Source: Alphaproteobacteria bacterium (GTDB lineage: Bacteria; Pseudomonadota; Alphaproteobacteria; Sphingomonadales; Sphingomonadaceae). Taken from it: a DNA stretch of 34,026 bases. Position 1 is the stretch's first letter. Each line of letters opens with the position of its first letter. The position numbers and the translations under genes are program-made. Shown here one piece after another: positions 1 through 8,994 of this stretch. The notes under the pieces were generated by a model, which saw only the letters and a program-made list of their open reading frames with translations, did not search any database and was not told the origin of the DNA. The stretch spans positions 1-34,026 of the forward strand of contig QBLU01000041.1 in the NCBI GenBank assembly GCA_003241875.1. The letters run 5' to 3'.

Positions 1-150
1 ACGGAAGCCTTGGATCGTAGTACCCGTCAGCGCTTGACAGCCAAGACAGTCGCTCTCCTGCTGTCATGGGCCGCCTTGTGGTGCCGAACCCACACTCCCA
101 CAGGTCCACATATGTACAGGCGTACAGATCCACGGTTCCCCTGCCGCTGA
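1..150 (+). other. Open frame running in from the left edge, unidentified
   Basis: Frame 1 is open from the first base to a TGA at 148-150 (49 residues, rich in Arg, Thr, Leu and Trp). It could be the C-terminus of a gene that starts outside the window. I do not recognise the peptide, and the length is compatible with chance in GC-rich DNA. The rest of the stretch up to base 263 shows no gene or structure I can defend. Confidence 0.2.
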
Positions 151-263
151 CCGGTTAGGTCGCCTGTATCAAGTCCTGTTGCTGATGGTGTCCGGTGCGC
201 GGTCATTGCGTCGATAGGGCTAAACTGCCACCGTCCGCCAAATCGACATGGGATACCAAGCTG

Positions 264-731
264 ATGCGTATCATGGCTTTGTTAGGTTTCACTGCGCTGG
301 CAGCCTGCGGGTCAGACCAGAAAACGACGACGGTAGGCGGCACGACCTACACGGCCTCCAAGAATAGCGAGACGGCCACGATCGAGAGCGCCAAGGGGAA
401 AGTCTCTGTTGCCGGAGGGGCTTCGGCTGCGAACACGGCGATGCCGGCGTTCGCACCACAGTATCCAGGCTCGACGATCACCTCGCGCATCGAAAGCGAG
501 CGGGAAGGCCGCAAGAGCCTGATCGTGGCGCAAACCACGAGCGCCTCGGTTTCCGAGGTCGCCGGATTTTATCGAAGTGCGTTGCAGAACGCTGGCTTCA
601 AGGTGGATAAAGGCACCGTGATGGACACTGGAGCGATGTTCTCGGGCGAAGGGGCCGACGAGAAAGTCTCCCTAACGGTCGCCCGCGAGGAGCAGATAAC
701 GACAGCGATCGTCGCCATTAAGCAACGCTGA
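264..731 (+). CDS. Small secreted lipoprotein, unknown function
   Basis: 155 residues. The chosen ATG at 264 begins a classic lipoprotein signal (M-R-I-M, hydrophobic stretch, then LAAC-G with Cys15 as the lipidated residue). The in-frame start at 195 would place 23 charged residues before the signal and is unlikely. The mature part starts with a low-complexity Thr/Ser/Ala linker to about residue 60. A compact alpha/beta domain follows (about 70-155), with a stretch (VSEVAGFYRSAL) that resembles small periplasmic domains which bind or monitor polypeptides. I cannot assign a role. The gene stands alone, with the next gene on the opposite strand, so the locus gives no functional hint. Confidence 0.7.
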   Translation: MRIMALLGFTALAACGSDQKTTTVGGTTYTASKNSETATIESAKGKVSVAGGASAANTAMPAFAPQYPGSTITSRIESEREGRKSLIVAQTTSASVSEVAGFYRSALQNAGFKVDKGTVMDTGAMFSGEGADEKVSLTVAREEQITTAIVAIKQR

Positions 732-792
732 ACATCGTCGGCGCGCGCTGACCATAACGTCGCTCTCCCGAAATCCTGAGTCTGCCTTAGAG

Positions 793-814
793 CGATTTCG
801 ACCGGTCTGAATCG
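793..814. repeat. Imperfect palindrome, possible dispersed intergenic repeat
   Basis: The outer arms CGATT and AATCG surround a central ACCGGT. It lies between the lipoprotein gene and the terminator of the PEP-CTERM gene. It looks like the short palindromic units scattered between genes of alphaproteobacteria, but I see only one copy here. Confidence 0.3.
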
Positions 815-890
815 AAGGCGACCTTGGATCTGCTGAATCTTCAGTCATGGTGCGAACATCGCATACGCCGTCGGCAATGGCAGCGACGCT

Positions 891-924
891 GAAACGAAAA
901 CGGCCGCCCCGAGGGGCGGCCGTT
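891..924 (-). terminator. Rho-independent terminator of the PEP-CTERM gene
   Basis: Bases 899-924 form a perfect 10-bp GC-rich stem (AACGGCCGCC / GGCGGCCGTT) with a 6-base loop. On the minus strand the stem is followed by TTTTCGTTT, a T-rich tail. It starts about 20 bases beyond the stop codon of the minus-strand gene ending at 944. Confidence 0.82.
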
Positions 925-943
925 CATCGTTTCGCGGTCGGCG

Positions 944-1936
944 TCAGGCGCCGGCGAGCGCGCGGCGGCGGCGGGCAGCCACGCCAGCAAGGCCGAAGCC
1001 CACGATCAGCTGAATCCAGACCGACGGTTCGGGAACACCCGGGTTGACGATCACGCCGCCGACGCCATCGAACCCGAACATGAAGGTCGAGCCGTTGCCG
1101 CCGAACCGGTCGTTCGACGCCTGACCGAACGAATAGATCTGTGCGCCGACGGAGCTGAGCGATGTCAGAGCCGAGGCCTCGGTCAACGCCGCACCGTAGT
1201 AGATGTTGAAGCTGTAGCTTTCGCCGACTGCCAGCGCACCGAAATCGAAGCCGAAGGCGGCGCCGTGGTCGGTCGGGCCGGCATCGATGAAGTCACCGGA
1301 GAAGCTGCCCGAGCAGCCCACCAGCGGGTTGCTGGTGCAGAAGCCATTGTCATTGGCCAGGATCACATTGGTCGCCAAGGCAGTGCCCTGGATCGTCGAG
1401 TATTCGTTGAACGCGGTCGGTTCGATGTCCCAATCGAATGTGCGACGATACAGGAGATTGCTTGTTGCGGCGCCGCTGATGTTCTCGATGTTGACGTTCA
1501 CCTGGAACAAATTGGCGTTGATCGAAGGCGTGAAGGTGTGGGTGACGCGCAGCGCACCGCCCAGCGTCGTGACCGACGTCGCATTGGCACCTGCCGAAAA
1601 TGCCGAAATGCCAGTGCCGCCAAAGGTAAAGCTGGACAGCGACAGCGAGCCGAACGGGCTACCGTCGGTCGAGTTGTTGGCGCCGCCGGTAAGGCCGTTG
1701 ACCGAAACGCCCCAGCCTTCGCACTGGCAGCCATGCGATGTCGCCTCATAGCCGGTGCGCAAGTCACGCAGACCGACCGCGTTAGTGCCTTCAACCGGGC
1801 TGGACGGACCGCCCGAGACGTTCAGCTGGCCGTAACTGCCAACACCGAGCATGATAGTGCCGTTGTCGATGATGGCTTGCGCATTGGCGGCCGAAGCGGC
1901 GCCCATCAGCATCGCTGCCGTGAGAATGATCTTCAA
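944..1936 (-). CDS. PEPxxWA-type PEP-CTERM exported protein
   Basis: 330 residues from a TTG start at 1936. I chose it because AGGGGAG lies just upstream at normal spacing and the product then begins with a clean signal peptide (L-K-I-I-L-T-A-A-M..., cleavage near ANA-QA). Longer in-frame starts would bury this signal. The mature protein is rich in Gly, Ser, Asn and Thr and predicted all-beta. Near the C-terminus it has VPEPSVW, a hydrophobic helix and RRRR, the sorting tail recognised by the exosortase/PEP-CTERM system, typical of sphingomonads. Such proteins are exported and linked to exopolysaccharide or the cell surface. The gene is monocistronic with its own terminator. The specific role is unknown. 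Confidence 0.85.
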   Translation of the reverse strand: MKIILTAAMLMGAASAANAQAIIDNGTIMLGVGSYGQLNVSGGPSSPVEGTNAVGLRDLRTGYEATSHGCQCEGWGVSVNGLTGGANNSTDGSPFGSLSLSSFTFGGTGISAFSAGANATSVTTLGGALRVTHTFTPSINANLFQVNVNIENISGAATSNLLYRRTFDWDIEPTAFNEYSTIQGTALATNVILANDNGFCTSNPLVGCSGSFSGDFIDAGPTDHGAAFGFDFGALAVGESYSFNIYYGAALTEASALTSLSSVGAQIYSFGQASNDRFGGNGSTFMFGFDGVGGVIVNPGVPEPSVWIQLIVGFGLAGVAARRRRALAGA

Positions 1937-2521
1937 TTTACCTAGCTCCCCTGAGTATGAACAGATGTTCGAAACCGATGGTGCAAGGTCCATGCCAGTT
2001 GTTAACTGTCTGGAAACGCGCGCATGAGAGTTTGAATACAACGTAAACTGTAAGGTGTATCGACACGTTCTGTGCCAAATCGGTCTCGCAGCGCCCAGTT
2101 CCTGAGGCTGTGTTGGCCCGGAACAGCCTCGGCTCCTACGCAACCACCGGTCAGCAGTAATTGGCCAGGCAACAGCAAATCGGATGCTTGCCATGCCCGT
2201 AGCGACCCGTCCGGCGGACTTGCGGCTGGCGCCAGCATGACAGGTGCCAGCGCCAGCGGCGCCCCCACGACGCAACAAACGAACGCGACGCCAGCACCCA
2301 CCGATCACAGCTCGCCAGCATCTAACATCGCCGCCTGCCGTGGCGGCACTTTTCGGCCCTATCGAACGATTGTCAAAGGCGGAACACTATACGTGGATAG
2401 AGGTTGTGGTGATGCAGCGAGCGCACCCCCCGCTTTCGCTGCACAAAATGGGCCCGGTCGCGTTTGCTCGTGGAGCAGCAGCCTTTCCGGGGACGACCTA
2501 ATTGCGAGTTGGCGGGCGCGT
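1937..2521. other. 585-bp intergenic stretch, no gene seen
   Basis: The region lies upstream of the minus-strand PEP-CTERM gene and downstream of lldD. It must hold the PEP-CTERM promoter, and the AGGGGAG ribosome site adjoins the TTG start. Short open frames on either strand (for example 2072-2536 plus) have shadow-like composition and no recognisable domain. I see no RNA gene, strong hairpin or repeat. Confidence 0.5.
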
Positions 2522-3652
2522 TCAACTATGCAGTGACGGCCCAAATCGAGTCTGGCCGGTGAGCGCCATCGCCACGCGCAACTCGGCATCGAACATGGAA
2601 AGCAACTGCGCAACACCGCGCTCGCCGGCCGCGGCCAGCGCCCAGACCCAGGGTCTTCCTGCCAGCACCGCGTCCGCACCCAGTGCTCTGTATCTTAGGA
2701 TGTCAAGGCCGGAGCGCACCCCGCCATCGGCTAGAATCTTGACCGAACCGCCAACTGCATCGACAATGCCCGGCAATGCTGCGACCGCCGAAAACGCGCC
2801 ATCGAGTTGCCGACCACCATGATTTGACACGACGATCCCGTCTACGCCGATAGCTGCAGCGGCGCGCGCATCGTCGGGGTGGAGGATGCCTTTGACAATC
2901 AACGGCCCCTTCCAAAGCTGCCGGACCCACTCCAGATCGGCCCAGCTCGCTGCGGGATCGAAATTGTCAGCCAGCCATCCCAGAAAATCGCCTAATGGCG
3001 TGCCGGATCCCAGCACGCCCGCAACATTTCCCAACGTCAACGGACGGCCGAGCAGCCCGACATCCCAACACCACCGTGGTCTGGCCAGCGCCTGCCCGAG
3101 GCGCCGAAGATCGCCAGCCAAGCCCGGCGCGCCGGTAAGGCCTGAACGTCGGTCACGGTAACGTGCGCCCGGGACCGGCAGATCAACGGTAAACACGAGC
3201 GCCGGGCAATTCGCCGTCGCCGCCCGCTGCAGCATGGCGGCGACAAAACCACGATCGCGCAACATGTAGAGCTGAAACCATGGCGGATGGCCGCTGCCGG
3301 CGCTGACTTCCTCGATGCTGCAAGCCGAAACGGTGGAAAGGCACAGCACGGTACCAGCGGCAAGTGCCGCCCGGGCAGCCTGAACCTCACCGCGGCGGGC
3401 GTTAAGCCCGGCCAAGCCCACCGGCGCCAAGATTAGCGGTAGACTAAACCGCTGGCCAAACAGCGTGACCGAAGGGTCGACCGCCGAGACGTCCCGCAGA
3501 ACTCGCTGGTCAAGGCTCAGTTGCGCCAGATCAGCCACATTCCGGGCCAGGCTGACCTGCTGATAACTACCGCCATCGATGTATTCGAACAGGAAGTGCG
3601 GTAGCCGCCGGCGCGCGGCAGTGCGAAAATCCGCAACGTCGGCCAGGATCAT
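2522..3652 (-). CDS. lldD: FMN-dependent L-lactate dehydrogenase
   Basis: 376 residues of the FMN-dependent alpha-hydroxy-acid dehydrogenase family, which oxidises L-lactate to pyruvate at the membrane. The start MILADVADFR matches the usual LldD N-terminus; the in-frame extension to 3775 has no family resemblance. Visible active-site residues are Tyr24 (LFEYIDGG), Tyr129 (QLYM), Lys254 (IVKG), and His278 and Arg281 in SNHGGRQLDGA. The FMN phosphate loop is near 309-332 (ADGGVRSG, AGRP). Length is normal for the family. It is divergent from the TonB receptor and close to the fucose genes. The fucose route ends in pyruvate plus L-lactate, so LldD supplies the last step. Another short 2-hydroxy acid could be the true substrate. 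Confidence 0.88.
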   Translation of the reverse strand: MILADVADFRTAARRRLPHFLFEYIDGGSYQQVSLARNVADLAQLSLDQRVLRDVSAVDPSVTLFGQRFSLPLILAPVGLAGLNARRGEVQAARAALAAGTVLCLSTVSACSIEEVSAGSGHPPWFQLYMLRDRGFVAAMLQRAATANCPALVFTVDLPVPGARYRDRRSGLTGAPGLAGDLRRLGQALARPRWCWDVGLLGRPLTLGNVAGVLGSGTPLGDFLGWLADNFDPAASWADLEWVRQLWKGPLIVKGILHPDDARAAAAIGVDGIVVSNHGGRQLDGAFSAVAALPGIVDAVGGSVKILADGGVRSGLDILRYRALGADAVLAGRPWVWALAAAGERGVAQLLSMFDAELRVAMALTGQTRFGPSLHS

Positions 3653-3889
3653 GCGCTGGCCCCGAGCCAGCAATCGCCGGCTTTGGAATTTGATTTGTCG
3701 ACGGCCATTGCGCAGCTCTCCGGGCGCATTTCCATGCGCCCCTTGCGCTTGACACATGGTACAGGGCCGTTGCAATCTTAAAACAGCAGTTCACTTGTGC
3801 TTCGCGGAAAGGTCGGTCGCAGAACTGACAGGAGTGCAACGAAAGGCGAGGCCGGGGGCGTCCTTCGGCGGATTGGGGAGTGAATCACA
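3653..3889. promoter_or_regulatory. Divergent promoter region between lldD and the TonB receptor
   Basis: This 237-bp interval must carry promoters for both outward genes. An AT-richer patch around 3770-3790 is the likeliest core. GGGGAG sits 8-14 bases before the receptor ATG. There is one GTTGCA half-site at 3769-3774 and one TGCAAC at 3835-3840, but they are 60 bases apart, so I do not call them one operator. Confidence 0.4.
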
Positions 3890-6157
3890 ATGTCCGTTCG
3901 GCACGCGTCGGTTCTGGCTTCGGTTCTCGGTTTCACATCCATGCTGGCGCTGGCAGCGCCCGCACTCAGCCAGGAGGCCGGCACGGCAGCTGCCGGCGAT
4001 GGCCTCAACACTATAGTGGTGACGGCGCAACGCACGACGCAGAACCTGCAGGACGTGCCGATTGCAGTAACCGTGGTGAGCGGCGAGGAACTCGCCAAGC
4101 GGCAGATCCTCGACGTCAAAGGCCTAGAAATGGTCACCCCCAATTTGGTGATCAATCCCAACGCGGTTTCGGCCGGCGGTGCCAACATCTTCATTCGCGG
4201 TATCGGCACTGCCGATTTCGACCGCACATTCAGTCCGGCGGTGTCGCTGGTCGTCGACGGGGTGATTTTCGGCTCGTCGATCGCGGGGCAACTGCTGAAC
4301 GTGGTCGATGTGGAACGCCTCGAAGTGTTGCGCGGGCCGCAAGGCACATTGTTCGGCGCCAATTCGATCGGCGGTGTCATCAACATCACCCGGCCCAAAC
4401 CCAAGGACGAATTTGGCGGCAACGCCCAACTCACATTGGGCAATTATGGCGAATTCAACGTGCGCGGCGCCATTACCGGTCCGATCGTGCCGGGCAAGAT
4501 CGACGCCCGCCTCGCGATCAACCGCGTCACCAACGACGGCCAGTTCGTCAACCAGTTCGACGGCCGGCGCCGCGGGTTCGCCGATCTGTGGCTGGTCTCG
4601 CCGTCTCTGCGCTTTACGCCATCCGACGATGTCGAAGTTCTGCTCACCTATGATTATTTGCAGAACAGGGGTGATTGGGGCGTGTTGTTCAACCGATCCA
4701 ACCAGACCGAGTTGATGTGCCTTGGCATCTTGCTGACGACCATCCCGCGCTGCGCTGATCCGAACCAGGATCTGACGAGGCCGAACCAGGACACACCAAC
4801 CTTCCTCAACTCGGTCACCCATTCGGCATCATTAACCACCAACATCGCGGCCGGTGACGATGTTAACATAACGGCAATTACCGGGTTTAATCTGTTCCGT
4901 GAGGAAAAGCAGACCGATTTCGATGGTGTACCGATCCCGGTTTTCGCGAGCATCCAGCCGGTCACCGAGCGTCAGTTCATGCAGGAGTTTCGCGCCAACT
5001 GGAGGGTGAATGACCGGCTGACGCTGCTCGGCGGTCTATTTGGCCAGTTCGTCAGCTACAAGGACGGGGCCAATTCGCTCTTCGTGTTCGACCTGCTGGG
5101 TTTCCCCCCTAACACGGTGGAGGTCGTCGATCGTCAGCAGGACACGTACAGCTTTGGCGCATATCTGACCGGAACCTATCGACTGACCGACCAGCTCGGT
5201 CTTTCGCTGGGCGGCCGCTACACCTACGAATATAAGGAATTCACCTATCGCAACGGCTTCAACCAGGTCGGCGGCGGCTTTTTCCCAGACGCGCCCGGCT
5301 TCAATAATGAAGCCAATGGATCACAGGGCTGGAGCCAGTTCACCCCGCGCGTCGCACTCGATTTCAGCCCGCGCGAGGGTGTGCTGACCTATCTGTCATG
5401 GAGCCAAGGGTTTAAGTCTGGCGGTTTCAATGGCCGCGGCAACTCCACTGAAACGATCGGCCCCTATGATCCGGAACTGGTCAACACCTACGAGCTCGGC
5501 CTGAAAAGCGAGTGGCTCGATCGCACGCTGCGGGTCAATCTCGCAGGCTTCCTCACCGATTACACGAACAAGCAGGAAGAGATCATCCGTCGCAACCCTG
5601 CAACAAACGCCACCATAACCACTGTCACCAACGCCTCGTCGGTACGGTATTGGGGAGTAGAGGCGGAGGTCGTGGCGGTGCCGGCGAGGGGGCTCACCCT
5701 GTCCGGCACCGGCGGCTATCTGAATGCCCGCTATCGGGACTTCATCTTTGACAATTTCGACGTTTATAATTCGGTCCGGCCGCGCAACGCGCCGGCTTTA
5801 CAGTTGTCGGGCACAATTCAATATGAAACCAAGATTGGCGCTGTCGGCATTGATGCCCTCGTCACCTATCGCTGGACCGACAGCTACTTCTTCCACATGG
5901 GACCGCGCTTCGATGGCGGCGGGCCGTCGCCGCTAATCAACGATCCCCGCGGCGAGATCGCTGCCTATGGCCTGCTCGACGCGCAGCTGGGCGCGACCTT
6001 GCCGATGGGCAAGACCGAGCTGCGTGCAAGTCTCTATGGCCGCAACCTGACCAACGAACGGTTCTTCTCGGCATTCAACCCGGTAGCCAATCTCTGGGCC
6101 AACGGCGCCGTCAACCTGGGCCGGACCTATGGCGTGCGGCTTGGTGTGAGCTTCTGA
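3890..6157 (+). CDS. TonB-dependent outer-membrane receptor
   Basis: 755 residues. Signal peptide 1-27 (cleavage near ALS-QE), then a TonB box (NTIVVTA, about 39-45). The plug domain contains IFIRGIGT and ERLEVLRGPQGTLFGANSIGGVIN. A 22-strand-type barrel ends in the expected terminal aromatic residue (VSF). This is the sphingomonad receptor type often used for oligosaccharides, glycosides and other bulky nutrients. It probably imports the fucose-bearing substrate into the periplasm, judged only from its position next to the fucosidase and fucose genes. A strong terminator follows, so it can be transcribed separately from the enzymes downstream. An iron chelate is the usual alternative ligand, but no siderophore genes are nearby. 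Confidence 0.95.
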   Translation: MSVRHASVLASVLGFTSMLALAAPALSQEAGTAAAGDGLNTIVVTAQRTTQNLQDVPIAVTVVSGEELAKRQILDVKGLEMVTPNLVINPNAVSAGGANIFIRGIGTADFDRTFSPAVSLVVDGVIFGSSIAGQLLNVVDVERLEVLRGPQGTLFGANSIGGVINITRPKPKDEFGGNAQLTLGNYGEFNVRGAITGPIVPGKIDARLAINRVTNDGQFVNQFDGRRRGFADLWLVSPSLRFTPSDDVEVLLTYDYLQNRGDWGVLFNRSNQTELMCLGILLTTIPRCADPNQDLTRPNQDTPTFLNSVTHSASLTTNIAAGDDVNITAITGFNLFREEKQTDFDGVPIPVFASIQPVTERQFMQEFRANWRVNDRLTLLGGLFGQFVSYKDGANSLFVFDLLGFPPNTVEVVDRQQDTYSFGAYLTGTYRLTDQLGLSLGGRYTYEYKEFTYRNGFNQVGGGFFPDAPGFNNEANGSQGWSQFTPRVALDFSPREGVLTYLSWSQGFKSGGFNGRGNSTETIGPYDPELVNTYELGLKSEWLDRTLRVNLAGFLTDYTNKQEEIIRRNPATNATITTVTNASSVRYWGVEAEVVAVPARGLTLSGTGGYLNARYRDFIFDNFDVYNSVRPRNAPALQLSGTIQYETKIGAVGIDALVTYRWTDSYFFHMGPRFDGGGPSPLINDPRGEIAAYGLLDAQLGATLPMGKTELRASLYGRNLTNERFFSAFNPVANLWANGAVNLGRTYGVRLGVSF

Positions 6158-6189
6158 GCTGCCTCCGCTTCCGGTCTTCCCGACGAATT

Positions 6190-6228
6190 GGGTTATCGCT
6201 GCGGACAGCCGCAGCAATGACCCTTTTT
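6190..6228 (+). terminator. Rho-independent terminator after the TonB receptor gene
   Basis: A stem of about 15 bp with one mismatch (GGGTTAT-C-GCTGCGG paired with CCGCAGC-A-ATGACCC) and loop ACAG is followed directly by TTTTT at 6224-6228. It separates the receptor gene from the downstream oxygenase and fucosidase genes. Confidence 0.85.
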
Positions 6229-6296
6229 CGCACCGGCCTGGCTGCGGTAAACTGTTCCCGGCTTGCTGGCAGGTAAGCGGATGAAAGGGTTATCGC

Positions 6297-7685
6297 ATGG
6301 CCACGATTGACACTGCCGCCGCCCTCGAACCTGTGCCGGGAAATCCGTATCTGCTCGGCCCCTATGCGCCGATCAGCGGCGAGATGACGGCCGAATTGCT
6401 CGCCGTGACGGGCGTCCTGCCGCCGGGACTGGATGGCACCTACCTGCGCATCGGCCCCAATCCGATCACGCCGCCTAATCATGGCACCTATCACTGGTTC
6501 GCCGGCGACGGCATGATTCACGCGGTCCGCATCGGCGATGGCAAGGCGCTATGGTACCGCAATCGCTATATCCGCTCCAAGCGCGTCAGCGCCGTCCTGG
6601 GGGAGCCTCAGGTCCCCGGCCCGCGCCATGATCGCGGGGACAACGTTAACACCAACGTCATCGGCCATGCCGGCAAGATCCTCGCGCTGATCGAAGCAGG
6701 CGGGTTTCCGGTGGAAATCGATTCGCTGCTGGGCACCACCGCCTATACCGATCTCGATGGCACCCTCCGCTTGGGCGGCTTCACCGCCCACCCGCATCTC
6801 GATCACGACAGCGGCGAACTCCACGCGGTCTGCTACAATGGCGGCAATCGCGAATTCATCCGCCACGTCGTCGTCGGCCGCGACGGGCGCGTGCGGCGGG
6901 AAGTGAAGATACCGGTTCCCGATGGCCCGATGATCCATGATTGCGCCATCACCGCGCGGTTCGTCATCATCCTCGATCTGCCGATCACGTTCTCGATCGC
7001 GGCGGCGCGCGCCGGCATGTCGATGCCCTATGCCTGGAACACCGCCCATCCGGCCCGTGTCGGCCTGCTGCCTCGCGAAGGCAGCGCCGAGGATGTGATC
7101 TGGTGTGCGGTGGACCCGGCCTATGTGTTCCACCCTTGCAACGCCTATGATCTGCCCGATGGCCAGGTCGTCATGGATGTGTCGGTCCACGATCGTCTGT
7201 TCGTCGCCGAGGGCAGCGAGACCCCAGGCGGCTCCATCGTCACCTTCGAACGCTGGATCTGCGATCCCCGAACGCAGCGCGTCGAACGCCATGTGATCGA
7301 CACCGTGCCGCAGGAATTCCCGCGCTGTGACGAACGGTTGACCGGCCAGCCCTACCGCTACGCCTACACCGTCAGCCTGGACGAAGGGCGCAGCGCGCCC
7401 GGCGATGTCTGTGGCGTGTTCGCGCACGATCTTCAGGAAGGCACCCGCACTAGCCACGATTTCGGCGCCGGTCGCATACCCGGCGAGTTCGTGTTCGTTC
7501 CGCGCGCCGCCAATGCGGCCGAAAACGACGGCTGGCTGATGGGCTTCGTGCTCGATACGAACAGCGACACCACCGATCTGGTGATCCTCGATGCCGGCGA
7601 CATCGCGCGCCCGCCGGTGGCAGTGGTGGCGATGCCGCAACGTGTGCCGCTGGGCTTCCATGGCAACTGGGTCGCCGCCGGATGA
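6297..7685 (+). CDS. Carotenoid/stilbene cleavage oxygenase (RPE65 family)
   Basis: 462 residues, normal length for the carotenoid oxygenase superfamily. These non-heme Fe(II) enzymes cut a C=C bond with O2 in carotenoids, apocarotenoids or lignin-type stilbenes. All four iron-binding histidines are in place: His165 (TAHPHLD), His214 (MIHD), His279 (VFHPCN) and His455 (GFHGNW). The second-sphere Glu in PGEFVFVPR is also present. There is no signal peptide, so it is cytosolic. The fucosidase starts 7 bases after its stop, so both are expected on one transcript. Substrate cannot be read from sequence; the neighbours suggest an alkene-containing fucoside or its aglycone. Lignostilbene-type dioxygenase is an equally good label. 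Confidence 0.92.
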   Translation: MATIDTAAALEPVPGNPYLLGPYAPISGEMTAELLAVTGVLPPGLDGTYLRIGPNPITPPNHGTYHWFAGDGMIHAVRIGDGKALWYRNRYIRSKRVSAVLGEPQVPGPRHDRGDNVNTNVIGHAGKILALIEAGGFPVEIDSLLGTTAYTDLDGTLRLGGFTAHPHLDHDSGELHAVCYNGGNREFIRHVVVGRDGRVRREVKIPVPDGPMIHDCAITARFVIILDLPITFSIAAARAGMSMPYAWNTAHPARVGLLPREGSAEDVIWCAVDPAYVFHPCNAYDLPDGQVVMDVSVHDRLFVAEGSETPGGSIVTFERWICDPRTQRVERHVIDTVPQEFPRCDERLTGQPYRYAYTVSLDEGRSAPGDVCGVFAHDLQEGTRTSHDFGAGRIPGEFVFVPRAANAAENDGWLMGFVLDTNSDTTDLVILDAGDIARPPVAVVAMPQRVPLGFHGNWVAAG

Positions 7686-7692
7686 CCGTCTG

Positions 7693-8994
7693 ATGCGGCG
7701 CACGCGCGACTGGTTCGAACCGGCACGGTTTGGCCTCTTTGTCCATTGGGGCCCCTGGGCGCGGGCCGGGTGGGAAGCGAGCTGGCCACTGGTCGGCGGC
7801 GTCGTCACCTTGCCGCTGGGCCAGGATATTCCGGCCGATGAGTATCACGCCAACGCCGGCGGCTGGCAGCCCGATCCGGCCGCGCCCGAAGCCTGGGCTA
7901 CCGCCGCGGCCGCGGCTGGCATGCGCTATGCCGTGCTTACCACGCGCCACCACGACGGCTATGCGCTTTGGCCTAGCCGCCACGGCGCCCATGGCGTGGC
8001 GCATACCGCACCCGGCGTCGATATCGTCCGCACCTTTGCCGAAGCATGTCGCCGCCACGGGCTCAAGATCGGCTTGTATTACTCGTTGCCCGACTGGCAT
8101 CACCCTGATTATCCGGCGTTTACCGATGCGCAACGCCCCTATGTTTTCGGCGGCTATCCGTCCCCCAGCGCCGATGGCTGGCAGCGGTACATGGAGTATG
8201 TACGCGGCCAGATAACCGAGCTGTTGAGCGATTATGGCACCATCGACATGATCTGGTTCGATGGCGCATGGGAACGCAGCGCCGACATGTGGGATGTCGA
8301 CGCGCTGGAACGGCTGATCCGCGGCCTTCAGCCCTGCATATTGATCAACGACCGGCTGCCCGGCCACGGGAACTTCGCCACGCCGGAACAGTTCGTGCCG
8401 CCCGAACCCCCGGCCGAGCCGTGGGAAACGTGCCTGACGATGAACCGCAGCTGGGGCTACAACAGCAGCGACACCGATTACAAACTACCGGCCACGCTGG
8501 TGCACACGCTCAGCGAGGTGGCCGGGCGCGGCGGCAATCTGCTGCTCAACATCGGCCCGGATGGCGATGGACGCATCCCGCCGCCGCAGCAGGCGCGCAT
8601 GTCCGAATTCGCCCGCTGGATGGCACGACATGCCGAGGCGATCATCGGCACAAGCGCGGGGCTGAAGCCGTGGCAGTTCGCCGGGCCGACCACGTTGAAG
8701 GGCAACACGCTCTACTGCCACCTGCTGATGCAGCCGGTGGCGCCGGTGTCGGTGCGCGGCGTGCCAGTGCAGCATCTTAAGTCGGTGCGGGTGCTCGGCC
8801 ATGACGCGGCGCTGCCGTTTGAAATCCGCATTCCGGTTATGGATGAACTGATGCACATCGATGGGTCAGGCGAAGTGCTGATCGATTTGCCCGAAGCCCT
8901 GCGCGACCCCGTTGCGACGGTTCTTGTGCTGGAGTTCGATTGCGATCCGGCGCGCAGCGGTTCGGCCGCGCCATCACAGGAGACTGCGGCATGA
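7693..8994 (+). CDS. GH29 alpha-L-fucosidase, cytoplasmic
   Basis: 433 residues of glycoside hydrolase family 29, retaining exo-alpha-L-fucosidases. Visible motifs: FGLFVHWGPWA (13-23), TTRHHDGYALW (His86-His87 bind fucose) and DMIWFDGAW, with Asp190 the expected nucleophile. A small beta domain fills the C-terminus. The start at 7693 is the only one leaving the GH29 N-terminus intact and lies just after the oxygenase stop. There is no signal peptide, unlike many GH29 enzymes, so the substrate must be a small fucoside transported into the cell. The gene overlaps the next one by ATGA. It shares the fold but little else with the second GH29 gene at 31264. Confidence 0.92.
   Translation: MRRTRDWFEPARFGLFVHWGPWARAGWEASWPLVGGVVTLPLGQDIPADEYHANAGGWQPDPAAPEAWATAAAAAGMRYAVLTTRHHDGYALWPSRHGAHGVAHTAPGVDIVRTFAEACRRHGLKIGLYYSLPDWHHPDYPAFTDAQRPYVFGGYPSPSADGWQRYMEYVRGQITELLSDYGTIDMIWFDGAWERSADMWDVDALERLIRGLQPCILINDRLPGHGNFATPEQFVPPEPPAEPWETCLTMNRSWGYNSSDTDYKLPATLVHTLSEVAGRGGNLLLNIGPDGDGRIPPPQQARMSEFARWMARHAEAIIGTSAGLKPWQFAGPTTLKGNTLYCHLLMQPVAPVSVRGVPVQHLKSVRVLGHDAALPFEIRIPVMDELMHIDGSGEVLIDLPEALRDPVATVLVLEFDCDPARSGSAAPSQETAA

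Noticed and set aside
2072-2536. 154-codon plus-strand open frame in the intergenic stretch before lldD
   Set aside because: Ser/Pro/Ala-rich, overlaps the lldD 3' end, no ribosome site or family resemblance.
3769-3840. GTTGCA and TGCAAC half-sites upstream of the TonB receptor as a copy of the 15731 palindrome
   Set aside because: The halves are 60 bases apart instead of 9, so they are not a comparable operator.
6549-7808. 419-codon minus-strand open frame over the carotenoid oxygenase gene
   Set aside because: Antisense shadow with repetitive Asp/Gly/Ala/Arg composition; the oxygenase on the plus strand has all four iron histidines.
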